The notes beneath the pieces were generated by a model that searched no databases, was not told the DNA's origin, and saw nothing but the letters and a program-made list of their open reading frames with translations. This document shows positions 1 through 8,390 of a DNA stretch of 23,933 nucleotides, one piece after another. Position numbers and translations under genes: made by a program. Each line of letters starts with the position of its first letter. Positions within the stretch are counted from its first letter, which is position 1. Where the stretch lies: contig JAITAD010000010.1 of assembly GCA_031284275.1 (NCBI GenBank), positions 1 through 23,933 of the forward strand, read 5' to 3'. Origin of the DNA: Tannerellaceae bacterium. GTDB taxonomy: Bacteria; Bacteroidota; Bacteroidia; Bacteroidales; Tannerellaceae.

Positions 1-2361
1 GGTCTTTTCAAGATCATGAGCAAGATGGGAATCAGCACCATACGCAGTTACCGCGGTGCACAGCTCTTCGAAGCCATCGGGTTGGGACCGGAAATTATTA
101 ACGAATACTTCTGCGGAACGACGAGTAATGTCGGCGGTGTGCGTTTGGAAGAACTGGTGGCCGACATCACGGCCATGCACGATGAGGCTTTCAAGCATCA
201 GACTGATGAGATATTGGAACACAAAGGCCTCTATACTTTCCGCAAAGACGGCGAAAAGCACGCTTGGAACCCCGAAACGATATCGACACTGCAATTGGCG
301 ACCCGTCTGGGGAGTTACAAGAAGTTCAAAGAGTATTCACGTCTGGTAGATGAAAAAGCCGACCCTATCTTCCTGCGTGACTTTTTCGTTATCAAAAAAA
401 ACAAGCCCATCCCCCTCGAAAAGGTTGAACCGGCTTCCGAAATCATGAAGCGTTTCGTTACCGGAGCGATGAGTTTCGGCTCTATCAGTCGCGAAGCCCA
501 TGAGGCGATGGCTATGGCGATGAACAAGATACACGGGCGCAGTAACACGGGAGAAGGCGGTGAAGATCCGGCACGCTTCATTCCCTTGCCCGATGGTACA
601 TCGTTGCGTTCGGCCATCAAGCAGGTGGCTTCGGGGCGTTTCGGCGTGACGACGGAGTATCTGGTGAATGCCGATGAGATACAGATAAAGATAGCCCAAG
701 GAGCGAAGCCGGGCGAAGGCGGACAGTTGCCGGGTTACAAGGTAGATGACATCATTGCCCGTACCCGCCACTCCATTCCCGGTATATCCCTCATCTCTCC
801 GCCGCCTCATCACGATATTTATTCCATCGAAGACCTTGCCCAGCTGATATTTGACCTGAAAAACGTCAATCCGAAAGCCGAGATAAGTGTCAAATTGGTG
901 TCGGAAAGTGGTGTCGGGACGATTGCCGCCGGTGTGGCAAAGGCGAAAGCCGACCGTATCATCATCTCCGGTGCGGAAGGAGGTACCGGCGCCTCGCCGA
1001 TGAGTTCTATCCGTTATGCGGGGTTACCGCCGGAGCTTGGTCTGTCCGAAACACAGCAGACGCTTGTGGTGAACAACCTGCGCGGACAGGTACGTTTGCA
1101 GACGGACGGACAGTTGAAAACGGGACGCGACATCGTCCTCATGGCTATGTTGGGAGCGGAAGAATATGCTTTTGCGACGGCAGCGCTGATTGTATTAGGC
1201 TGCGTGATGATGCGCAAATGCCACATCAACACCTGTCCCGTGGGCGTGGCGACGCAGGATAAGGAGTTGAGGAAACGTTTTGTAGGGCGTCACGAGTATC
1301 TGGTGAACTACTTCACTTTCCTTGCCGAAGAAGTGCGTGAAATCCTGGCAGAGGCAGGTTTCGAGAAACTGGACGACATTGTCGGGCGTACAGACCTGCT
1401 TACCGGCAAGCCATCGGGTACGCTTCCCAAGCATAGCCTGCTGGATTTCAGTCGCCTGCTGTATTTCCCCGAACAGGCGGCTTCCAACGCCATCCGCCGT
1501 ACTACGAATCAGCTGCACCTCATCGACGGTGTGAAAGACATTGACATTATCCGCCAATCGAAGCCGGCTATCGAGTTGAAACATGAGGTTTCTCTTGACT
1601 ATGCTATCGTCAATACCGACCGTTCGGTAGGCGCCATGCTCTCAGGCGAGATTGCCAAACGTTACGGTAACGAGGGCTTGCCGGAGGATACGGTGAACAT
1701 CAAGTTCAAAGGTTCTGCGGGGCAGAGCTTCGGGGCCTTCCTTGCCCGTGGGGTACATTTCCGTTTGGAGGGCGAAGCAAACGACTATCTGGGCAAAGGA
1801 TTGAGCGGTGGCCGTATCAGCCTGATGCCGCCTATTCGTTCCACTTTTGTGGCAGAAAACAATACCATCGCCGGTAATACCCTTCTCTATGGTGCTACCG
1901 GTGGCGAGGTATACATCAACGGGCGTGTAGGCGAACGTTTCTGCGTCCGTAACTCAGGGGCGGTGGCCGTCGTCGAGGGTGTCGGCGACCATTGTTGCGA
2001 GTATATGACGGGTGGACGAGTGGTCGTTCTGGGTCGGACGGGCAGTAACTTCGCCGCCGGCATGAGTGGCGGTGTAGCTTACGTCTGGGATCAGGCAGGC
2101 GACTTCGATTTCTATTGTAACATGGAGATGGTGGAGTTGTCGCTTGTGGAAGATGCCGCCGCCCGTAAGGAGTTGCACGAGTTGATTCGCAAACATTATC
2201 TCTTCACAGGCAGTCGCCTTGCCGGACAGATCCTTGATAAGTGGGAACATTACATTGACGAGTTCATTCAGGTTATCCCCATTGAGTTTAAGAAGGTCTT
2301 GCAGGAGGAGCAGATGAAAAAGCTTCAAAAGAAGATAGCCGAAGTGTCGCGCGATTATTAG
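1..2361 (+). CDS. gltB: Glutamate synthase large subunit, C-terminal part (5' end outside window)
   Basis: The reading frame is open from base 1, so this is the 3' portion of a longer gene (about 787 codons seen; family members are about 1500 residues). The large subunit converts glutamine and 2-oxoglutarate to two glutamates. The N-terminal glutaminase domain lies off the left edge. Visible are the FMN-binding synthase domain, with a GEGGEDPARF segment near base 550 and GGTGASP near 980, and the iron-sulfur cysteines with Cx5Cx4C spacing (codons at 1201, 1219 and 1234), as expected for the 3Fe-4S cluster. The C-terminal glycine-rich GXGXG beta-helix domain spans roughly 1690-2250. The ATG at 16 is internal to the conserved KIMSKMGIST segment and is not the start. 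No small subunit gene (gltD) follows; it may lie upstream. rpmH starts 25 bases downstream. Confidence 0.96.
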   Translation, partial: GLFKIMSKMGISTIRSYRGAQLFEAIGLGPEIINEYFCGTTSNVGGVRLEELVADITAMHDEAFKHQTDEILEHKGLYTFRKDGEKHAWNPETISTLQLATRLGSYKKFKEYSRLVDEKADPIFLRDFFVIKKNKPIPLEKVEPASEIMKRFVTGAMSFGSISREAHEAMAMAMNKIHGRSNTGEGGEDPARFIPLPDGTSLRSAIKQVASGRFGVTTEYLVNADEIQIKIAQGAKPGEGGQLPGYKVDDIIARTRHSIPGISLISPPPHHDIYSIEDLAQLIFDLKNVNPKAEISVKLVSESGVGTIAAGVAKAKADRIIISGAEGGTGASPMSSIRYAGLPPELGLSETQQTLVVNNLRGQVRLQTDGQLKTGRDIVLMAMLGAEEYAFATAALIVLGCVMMRKCHINTCPVGVATQDKELRKRFVGRHEYLVNYFTFLAEEVREILAEAGFEKLDDIVGRTDLLTGKPSGTLPKHSLLDFSRLLYFPEQAASNAIRRTTNQLHLIDGVKDIDIIRQSKPAIELKHEVSLDYAIVNTDRSVGAMLSGEIAKRYGNEGLPEDTVNIKFKGSAGQSFGAFLARGVHFRLEGEANDYLGKGLSGGRISLMPPIRSTFVAENNTIAGNTLLYGATGGEVYINGRVGERFCVRNSGAVAVVEGVGDHCCEYMTGGRVVVLGRTGSNFAAGMSGGVAYVWDQAGDFDFYCNMEMVELSLVEDAAARKELHELIRKHYLFTGSRLAGQILDKWEHYIDEFIQVIPIEFKKVLQEEQMKKLQKKIAEVSRDY

Positions 2362-2386
2362 ATCACCATAAACACACAAAAAAACG

Positions 2387-2539
2387 ATGAAAAGGACATT
2401 CCAACCTTCCAACAGGAAAAGGAAGAACAAGCATGGTTTTCGTTTGCGGATGACTACTGCCAATGGCCGTCGGGTGTTGGCAGCCCGTCGTGCAAAGGGT
2501 AGGGCCAAACTGACGGTTTCCGACGAATATACGGCATAA
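2387..2539 (+). CDS. rpmH: 50S ribosomal protein L34
   Basis: This short gene encodes 50 residues starting [18 protein letters not shown] and ending in TVSDEYTA. That is the very basic L34 signature, including the [15 protein letters not shown] core. L34 is a small structural protein of the large ribosomal subunit. Length and sequence match Bacteroidetes L34 closely, so the call is secure despite the small size. The start is the ATG after an A-rich leader; there is no obvious Shine-Dalgarno sequence, which is normal in this phylum. It lies 25 bases after gltB and 8 bases before the GTG start of the PASTA protein, so it is probably the first of a cotranscribed set. I see no convincing promoter in the short gap, so one may lie inside the end of gltB. 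Confidence 0.97.
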   Translation: MKRTFQPSNRKRKNKHGFRLRMTTANGRRVLAARRAKGRAKLTVSDEYTA

Positions 2540-2547
2540 GACAGGCT

Positions 2548-3138
2548 GTGAGGTCGTTGCTCACGCACGCGCTGCTGATAGCAGCGGTGGCGACGGGTAT
2601 CTTGTTCGGGGTTTTCTATGGGCTGGGCATATATACGCACCATAATGAAGCGGTCGTCGTCCCTGATGTGAAGGGTTTGACGGTGGACGAGGCTGCCGGT
2701 TTCCTTGCCTCGAAGAAGTTGCGTTTCAACGTCATCGATTCCATTGCCACAGGCTCTGTCCCTCCCGGAACGGTGGCGGAGATGATTCCCTCCTCCGGAG
2801 CCAAGGTAAAGGAAGGGCGTATCGTTTTCCTCACGGTACACTCGCCGAGTGCGCGTTTGAAGGGAGTGCCGGATGTGTCCGACCTCTCTGTGCGCGAGGC
2901 GGAAGAGTTGTTGAAGTCGATGGAGTTTTATGCCACACAGCGGAAATATGTGCCCGGAGATTACCGTGATTTGGTGATAGGGTTGGAATTGGGCGGGCGT
3001 CTCCTGGAGTCGGGAGAACGGGTGTTACCCGGGGCGGCTATCAATCTGTTGGTAGAGGACGGGCGAGGAAAACTGCCGGAAGAGACGTCTACCGATTCTC
3101 TGGCGGAAACGGAAGAGAGTTTGCCTAATTTCTTCTGA
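2548..3138 (+). CDS. Membrane-anchored PASTA domain protein
   Basis: The product has 196 residues. A short N-terminus is followed by one hydrophobic segment (about residues 8-28), then two PASTA domains (about 36-99 and 104-171, opening with VPDVKGLTVDEA and VPDVSDLSVREA), and an acidic, serine-rich tail. PASTA domains bind muropeptides or uncrosslinked peptidoglycan in Ser/Thr kinases and penicillin-binding proteins. Here no kinase or transpeptidase domain is attached, so the protein looks like a stand-alone periplasmic wall-binding or scaffold protein held by one membrane helix. The GTG start is chosen because it sits 8 bases after the rpmH stop and gives a proper anchor. The gene is 1 base upstream of the RluD-like gene and close to ddl, which fits an envelope role (inference). 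Confidence 0.88.
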   Translation: MRSLLTHALLIAAVATGILFGVFYGLGIYTHHNEAVVVPDVKGLTVDEAAGFLASKKLRFNVIDSIATGSVPPGTVAEMIPSSGAKVKEGRIVFLTVHSPSARLKGVPDVSDLSVREAEELLKSMEFYATQRKYVPGDYRDLVIGLELGGRLLESGERVLPGAAINLLVEDGRGKLPEETSTDSLAETEESLPNFF

Positions 3139-3139
3139 A

Positions 3140-4132
3140 ATGGAGGCGCTTTACGAACATTTTCGTTTTACTGCCGACAGAGGACAAGGGTTGCTGCGGG
3201 TCGATAAGTTTCTGGCCGACCGTCTGCCGGGCGCTACCCGTAACCGCATACAGTTGGCTGCTGAGGCAGGCTGTGTCCGTGTCAATGACAAACCGGTAGA
3301 GAATAATTACCGTGTGAAGCCGTTGGACATCGTGACACTTAGTCTTGACCGTCCACGACGCGAGTGTGAGATCGTCCCCGAAGATATTCCCATCGAAGTG
3401 GTCTACGAAGATGAGTGTCTGTTGGTCGTCAATAAGCAGGCCGGCTTGGTGGTACATCCGGGGCATGGAAACTACACAGGAACGTTGGTGAATGCGCTCG
3501 CCCATTATTTCAGGAATAATCCGGATTACGATCCTGCCGACCCTCGCCTCGGCCTTGTGCACCGTATCGACAAGGATACCTCCGGATTGATTCTCGTCGC
3601 CAAGAATCCTGATGCCAAGAGTGACCTCAGTCTGCAATTCTATCGTAAGACGACGCGCCGCAACTATCAAGCGCTCGTTTGGGGTATTGTCCGCGAAGAC
3701 GAGGGACGTATTGAAGGTAACGTAGGGCGTGACCTGCGCGACCGAACACTGATGACGGTCTTCGCCGACAGCGAACAGGGTAAAGAGGCCGTCACACGGT
3801 ACCGTGTGTTGGAACGCTTGGGATATGTCACATTGGTGGAGTGTACCCTCGAAACAGGACGTACCCACCAGATTCGTATCCACATGAAACATATCGGACA
3901 CACCGTTTTTAATGATGAACGTTACGGAGGTAATGTCATCCTGAGAGGAAACAGATTCACCAAGTACCGGCAGTTTGTCGAAAATTGTTTTTCCCTTTGT
4001 CCGCGACAAGCCTTACATGCCAAAACCTTGGGATTCCGACATCCCGTGAGTGGAGAACAGCTCTTTTTCGATTCTCCTTTGCCCGATGATATGGGGCAAC
4101 TTGTGGAAAAGTGGCGTGCATACGCCTCCTGA
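3140..4132 (+). CDS. rluD: RluD-family 23S rRNA pseudouridine synthase
   Basis: The product has 330 residues with an N-terminal S4 RNA-binding domain (about residues 18-66, starting LLRVDKFLADRLPG). A RluA/RluD catalytic domain follows, with the signature GLVHRIDKDTSGL around residues 138-150; D144 is the predicted catalytic aspartate. A later GRTHQIRIH motif also fits the family. RluD-type enzymes isomerise uridines in helix 69 of 23S rRNA during large-subunit assembly. S4 plus catalytic domain and full length favour RluD over RluC or RluA, but target sites cannot be read from sequence. The ATG starts one base after the PASTA stop, so the two genes are probably translationally coupled. The 3' end lies 14 bases before the preferred ddl start. 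Confidence 0.92.
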   Translation: MEALYEHFRFTADRGQGLLRVDKFLADRLPGATRNRIQLAAEAGCVRVNDKPVENNYRVKPLDIVTLSLDRPRRECEIVPEDIPIEVVYEDECLLVVNKQAGLVVHPGHGNYTGTLVNALAHYFRNNPDYDPADPRLGLVHRIDKDTSGLILVAKNPDAKSDLSLQFYRKTTRRNYQALVWGIVREDEGRIEGNVGRDLRDRTLMTVFADSEQGKEAVTRYRVLERLGYVTLVECTLETGRTHQIRIHMKHIGHTVFNDERYGGNVILRGNRFTKYRQFVENCFSLCPRQALHAKTLGFRHPVSGEQLFFDSPLPDDMGQLVEKWRAYAS

Positions 4133-4146
4133 TAAAGAAACATGTT

Positions 4147-5145
4147 GTGAAAAAAAAGAACATCGCAATTATTGCCGGCGGCGATTCGTCGGAATACACA
4201 GTATCCCTCAAAAGTGCAGAAGGGATATTGTCCTTTATTGATAAGGAACATTACAACGTTTACCTCGTCCTCATCCGCAAGCAGGATTGGCGGGTGGTGT
4301 TGTCGGGGACGGAGGACGAAAGTGTTCCCATTGACAGGAACACCTTCGGTTTCAGCAAGGACGGCCGGTATGTACAGTTTGACTTCGCCTATATCACTAT
4401 CCACGGTACGCCCGGCGAAAACGGCCTTTTGCAAGGCTATTTTGAGCTGACGGGTATTCCCTATTCTTCCTGTGGTGTACTGGCGAGTGCGCTCACGTTT
4501 AATAAGTATAATTGTAATGCTTTTCTGCGTAGCTTCGGTATCTTGACGGCTTCTTCCATCCTCCTCCGAAAAGGAGATACATTGCCGTCAGAAGAAGATA
4601 TCGTTGCACGTTTGGGATTGCCCCTTTTCGTGAAACCGAATGAGGGGGGAAGCAGTTTCGGAACGACTAAGGTGAAGACGGCGGCAGAGATACGGCCTGC
4701 TATCTGTCGTGCTCTGGAAGAGGTGGGTAACGGGGCGTTGTTGGAAAGTTTTGTCGATGGGCATGAAGTGACGTGCGGTTGCTACCGGGTACGAAAAGAG
4801 ACGGTCATCTTCCCTCTCACGGAGGTTGTCACGACTAACGAGTTCTTCGACTACGATGCCAAATACAACGGTCAGGTGGAGGAGATTACCCCTGCCCGCA
4901 TCCCTGAACCTATCGCCGATGCTATCCGCCGGTGCACGTCCCGTATCTATGACCTCATAGGTGCGCACGGTATCATCAGGGTGGACTACATCATCCCCAA
5001 AACATCACCAGACACGTTTTGCCTGCTTGAAGTGAACACTACGCCGGGTATGACGCCCACGAGCTTTATCCCTCAACAGGTTCGTGCCGCCGGTATGAAT
5101 ATGAAAGACGTACTAACTGACATCATAGAATCAAGCTATGTTTGA
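4147..5145 (+). CDS. ddl: D-alanine-D-alanine ligase
   Basis: This ATP-grasp ligase makes the D-Ala-D-Ala dipeptide for peptidoglycan precursors in the cytoplasm. With a GTG start at 4147 the product has 332 residues and begins VKKKNIAIIAGGDSSEYTVSL, the expected N-terminus, with the catalytic-type glutamate at position 15. Other family motifs are HGTPGENG, the ATP-loop segment KPNEGGSSFG and the C-terminal metal/phosphate site EVNTTPGMTPTSF. An earlier in-frame GTG at 4111 would add 12 residues and overlap rluD, and those residues do not resemble the family, so I chose 4147. The stop overlaps the ATG of the acyltransferase by 8 bases, indicating coupling. Full length, no missing motif. Confidence 0.95.
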   Translation: MKKKNIAIIAGGDSSEYTVSLKSAEGILSFIDKEHYNVYLVLIRKQDWRVVLSGTEDESVPIDRNTFGFSKDGRYVQFDFAYITIHGTPGENGLLQGYFELTGIPYSSCGVLASALTFNKYNCNAFLRSFGILTASSILLRKGDTLPSEEDIVARLGLPLFVKPNEGGSSFGTTKVKTAAEIRPAICRALEEVGNGALLESFVDGHEVTCGCYRVRKETVIFPLTEVVTTNEFFDYDAKYNGQVEEITPARIPEPIADAIRRCTSRIYDLIGAHGIIRVDYIIPKTSPDTFCLLEVNTTPGMTPTSFIPQQVRAAGMNMKDVLTDIIESSYV

Positions 5146-6274
5146 CGATATCCGCCCTTTTCATAACGAGGAGGTCCCCGATGCGATAGTCGCTCTGCTG
5201 GAACAGCCTGATTTCTTTCGCGCTTTGCGTTATGTCAAATCCGATTTCGATCAGGAGTCTTTTGCTTCGGCCTTGCGGGCTTGTAAGACGAAGGAAGATT
5301 TCAAGTATGTGCTTTCCTACGATGCTGTGTCTGCTATCGCCTTGGGTAGCACTTTCTCGCTTGATATCTCCGGAGGAAGTCGCCTTCCCGAAGGGGAACC
5401 ATGCACTTTCATCTCCAACCATCGTGACATTATCCTCGATGCCGCTTTCCTCAACACCATGCTTTTCAATGTCGGCCGTGGCATGACACAGATTGCCATT
5501 GGGAGTAATCTTCTCGTCTGGCCATGGATAGAGACGCTCGTACGGTTGAACAACAGCTTCATCGTCAAGCGAGGCCTCCCGCTTCGCCAACAGCTCGAAG
5601 CCAGTCGTACGCTCTCGCAATATATCCACCATACGATAAAGGAAATACGTGAATCGCTCTGGATAGCCCAACGTGAAGGGCGTTGCAAGGATTCCGATGA
5701 CCACACGCAGAGCAGTATCTTGAAAATGCTCAACATGGCCGGCACCGGCGATATTGTCGATAACCTCATATCCCTGAATATTGTCCCCATAGCGCTGTCC
5801 TACGAGATAGACCCTTGTGACTATCTCAAAGCACGGGAATACCAGCAGAAACGAGATAATCCTGCCTTCGAGAAAGATAAGCGTGACGACCTTTTCAATA
5901 TGGAGACCGGTATTCTGGCCAATAAGGGGCGTGTCCACATCACCATTGGCGCCCCTATCAACGACACTATAGCCGTCATCCCGCGGAACACGGACAAGGT
6001 TGCGCTTTATGCCGCCATCGCAAGAGCGATCGACCGCGAGATATACCTCCGTTACCGTTTCTATGCCAATAACTACGTCGCTTACGACCTGATCACCGGA
6101 ACTGACCGTTTCGCCACTCTTTACAGTTCACAGGAGAAACAGCAATTCGAGGACTACCTCCGGACACAGATAGACCGCATATCCCTCCCCGACAAGGACG
6201 AACCTTTCCTCCGCCACAAGATACTCGAAATGTACAGCAACCCCCTCAAAAACCACCTTGCCGCCCTTACTTGA
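5138..6274 (+). CDS. PlsC-like acyltransferase family protein
   Basis: The product has 378 residues and resembles the glycerol-3-phosphate/1-acylglycerol-3-phosphate acyltransferase superfamily. It has a FISNHRDIILD motif at residues 91-101, a later WIAQREGRCKD segment (175-185) in the place of the usual EGT-type motif, and a VPIAL segment (216-220) typical of motif IV. The histidine-to-aspartate spacing is H-x5-D rather than the textbook H-x4-D, unless D97 plays the role, so this is a divergent branch. It probably transfers an acyl chain to a lysophospholipid or related lipid at the inner face of the membrane; the substrate is unknown. There is no strong membrane helix. The start overlaps the end of ddl by 8 bases, and it is the last gene of the left operon. 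Confidence 0.8.
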   Translation: MFDDIRPFHNEEVPDAIVALLEQPDFFRALRYVKSDFDQESFASALRACKTKEDFKYVLSYDAVSAIALGSTFSLDISGGSRLPEGEPCTFISNHRDIILDAAFLNTMLFNVGRGMTQIAIGSNLLVWPWIETLVRLNNSFIVKRGLPLRQQLEASRTLSQYIHHTIKEIRESLWIAQREGRCKDSDDHTQSSILKMLNMAGTGDIVDNLISLNIVPIALSYEIDPCDYLKAREYQQKRDNPAFEKDKRDDLFNMETGILANKGRVHITIGAPINDTIAVIPRNTDKVALYAAIARAIDREIYLRYRFYANNYVAYDLITGTDRFATLYSSQEKQQFEDYLRTQIDRISLPDKDEPFLRHKILEMYSNPLKNHLAALT

Positions 6275-6284
6275 GGGCGGCAAG
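6257..6284. terminator. Bidirectional intrinsic terminator between convergent operons
   Basis: A perfect 11-bp inverted repeat (CTTGCCGCCCT / AGGGCGGCAAG) has a 6-base loop. The stop codon of the acyltransferase gene (6272-6274) is inside the loop and stem edge. Read on the minus strand, the stem is followed by GTGGTTTTTGAG, a five-T run, which fits a terminator for the peptidase operon ending at 6322. On the plus strand the following TATTTG is a weaker tail. It is the only strong hairpin between the two convergent genes. Confidence 0.75.
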
Positions 6285-6321
6285 TATTTGCGTACGATTA
6301 CGGGAAAAGGGAGAGAGATGA

Positions 6322-8355
6322 TTACCAGATAGCGGTGCGGCGGGCGGGGGGAAGATACAGGGGAGAATCTTCGGAGATGTTGAAAGCGTCGTACCATGCA
6401 GGGATGTGGGGAAGGGCGCCGTTGACACGCCAGCGGCCGAGGGAATGGGGGTCGGACTTGGTACGTACGAGTATCTCTTCGGGGCGGATATTACCGGCCC
6501 ATACGGTGGCATAGGCGAGGAAGAAACGTTGTTCGGGGGTGAACCCGTCCTTAATGTCAAGAGGGGCGGCGGCAGTGGCGGTTTGGAAAGCTTGGAAAGA
6601 TACTTGCAGGCCGCCGTAGTCGGCGATATTCTCACCGAGGGTGAATCGACCGTTGGCGTGGACGCCGGGCGCTACTTCAATGGCATCGAAATAGTCGGCC
6701 ATCACTTGGGCGCGCTCATTGAAACGGGCTGCATCTTCCTCTGTCCACCAGTCGGAGAGATTACCGTTTTTGTCGTATTGCCGCCCTTGGTCATCAAAGC
6801 CGTGGGTCATCTCGTGGCCGATGACGACACCGATAGCGCCGTAGTTGAAAGCGTCATCGGCTTCCATGCTAAAGAAAGGATATTGGAGGATACCGGCGGG
6901 GAAACATATCTCGTTGGTAGCGGGATTGTAGTAAGCATTGACGGTTTGGGGCGTCATCAACCACTCGTCTTTATCGACGGGTTTGCCGGCTTTGGCCATC
7001 ATGTAGGCAAACTCGAATTGGGTGGCGCGGACGATGTTGTCATAGTAGCTGTCACGATGGACGTCAAGGGCAGAATAATCTCTCCACTTGTCGGGGTAAC
7101 CTATCTTGACGTAGAAAGTGGCGAGTTTTTCCTGTGCCTTGCTTTTTGTTTCGTCACTCATCCACGAGAGGGACTGTATACGTTGGCCGAGAGCTTCCCG
7201 CAGGTTGGTGACGAGTTTGATCATCCTCTCCTTGGCGGCGGGGGAAAAGTAAGCTTTGACGTACATCTGTCCGACGGCTTCGCCGAGTATATCGTTGACG
7301 GCATCGACGGCGCGTTTCCATCGCGGTTTGGGTTCTTCCTTACCGGAAAGCGTACGGCCGTAGAAGTCAAAATGTTCGGCGTAGAGTTCGTCGCTCAGGT
7401 AACCGGCGGCATGGTTGATGAGCTTCCATTGCAGGTAGGCGATATGACTCTCAACAGGTTCGGTGGCGAGGATAGCGCCGACTTCGAGGAGGGATTCTTT
7501 TTGCGAAACATTGACCTCCGCCGGAACCGTTTCCAGTCCGAGTTGTGCGAAAAAGACAGGCCAATTGATAGCGGGGACCATCTCTTGCAGGGTAGCGACG
7601 GAAACTTTGTTATAGTTGGCATAAGGGTCACGCAGTTTCACGTTGTCATAGGCAACCCGTGCCAAACGGGTTTCTATGCGCAGGACGGCTTCCATGTTCC
7701 GGCGGGCTTGGGCGGCATCAAAACCGGTGAGTTCGAACATCCGGGTGACGTGCGCCCGATATTTGTCACGGATACGGGTAGTGTTTTCGTCTTCGTCGAG
7801 GTAGTAATCGCGTTGAGGCAGGCTGATACCACCCTGATAAGTCTGGAGGAGGTTGACGGCGCTGTTTTCGGGGTCGGCGTCCACATAGATGATGAAATAG
7901 GCATTTACGCCGGCAGAGAGCAGGGCGGGGATAAGGGTAGAGAAGGCTTCACGGTCGGAGAACTTGGCGAGTTCTGCCAATCGGGGGGCTATGGGAGTAT
8001 AACCTTCGCTGTTGAGCTTGGCGCTGTCCATAGCCAGATTGTAGACATCGGCGATCTTCTGTTCGATATCTCCCTGTTCATGCGTTCCTGCGGCGATGGT
8101 CTCAATGAGGGTGTTCAGTTGCATACGGTTACTTTCGGCCAGCTTGTCGAAAGAGGTGAAACGGGCATATTCGGCGGTGAGGGGATTCTTGTCCATCCAT
8201 CCGCCGCAGGCGTATTGGAAGAAGTCGGCGCCCGGCGCAACGGTAGTGTCGAGGTTGGTGACGTCAATTCCCGAACCAAGGGGTTTGTCTTTCGGATGGC
8301 AAGCGGTGATCATGGTCAAGGCGATCAGAAAGGGTAAAAACTTGATTTTTTCCAT
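6322..8355 (-). CDS. pepO: M13 family zinc metallopeptidase, lipoprotein (PepO/neprilysin-like)
   Basis: The product has 677 residues. The N-terminus is a lipoprotein signal (hydrophobic segment then ITAC, lipid-modified Cys19), so the mature enzyme should be membrane-anchored, periplasmic or surface-exposed. The M13 N-terminal domain spans about 35-420. The catalytic domain has the substrate-binding NAYYNP (473-478), the zinc site HEMTH (514-518) and the third ligand in GENIADYGG (574-582, E575). The C-terminus has the RVNGALPHIPAWYDAF segment and ends in AIW, as in the family. These enzymes cleave oligopeptides at hydrophobic residues. The gene starts 35 bases after the stop of the upstream duplicated secreted protein, so the two are probably cotranscribed. 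All catalytic residues are present. Confidence 0.95.
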   Translation of the reverse strand: MEKIKFLPFLIALTMITACHPKDKPLGSGIDVTNLDTTVAPGADFFQYACGGWMDKNPLTAEYARFTSFDKLAESNRMQLNTLIETIAAGTHEQGDIEQKIADVYNLAMDSAKLNSEGYTPIAPRLAELAKFSDREAFSTLIPALLSAGVNAYFIIYVDADPENSAVNLLQTYQGGISLPQRDYYLDEDENTTRIRDKYRAHVTRMFELTGFDAAQARRNMEAVLRIETRLARVAYDNVKLRDPYANYNKVSVATLQEMVPAINWPVFFAQLGLETVPAEVNVSQKESLLEVGAILATEPVESHIAYLQWKLINHAAGYLSDELYAEHFDFYGRTLSGKEEPKPRWKRAVDAVNDILGEAVGQMYVKAYFSPAAKERMIKLVTNLREALGQRIQSLSWMSDETKSKAQEKLATFYVKIGYPDKWRDYSALDVHRDSYYDNIVRATQFEFAYMMAKAGKPVDKDEWLMTPQTVNAYYNPATNEICFPAGILQYPFFSMEADDAFNYGAIGVVIGHEMTHGFDDQGRQYDKNGNLSDWWTEEDAARFNERAQVMADYFDAIEVAPGVHANGRFTLGENIADYGGLQVSFQAFQTATAAAPLDIKDGFTPEQRFFLAYATVWAGNIRPEEILVRTKSDPHSLGRWRVNGALPHIPAWYDAFNISEDSPLYLPPARRTAIW

Positions 8356-8390
8356 CTTGTAGCGTTGTCAGAGAGGAGAAAGGGATCGTG

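Noticed and set aside
1954..2841. A 295-codon minus-strand frame spanning gltB, rpmH and the PASTA gene
   Set aside because: It crosses three real genes on the other strand and has no recognisable protein content.
4111..4146. Upstream GTG start for ddl at 4111
   Set aside because: It would add 12 residues unlike the family and overlap rluD by 22 bases; GTG 4147 gives the expected N-terminus.
6406..8337. A 643-codon open frame on the plus strand opposite the M13 peptidase gene
   Set aside because: It mirrors the peptidase codon by codon, its translation is rich in G, V, D and F with no recognisable domain, and the opposite strand has a complete peptidase with catalytic motifs. It is a by-product of codon bias.
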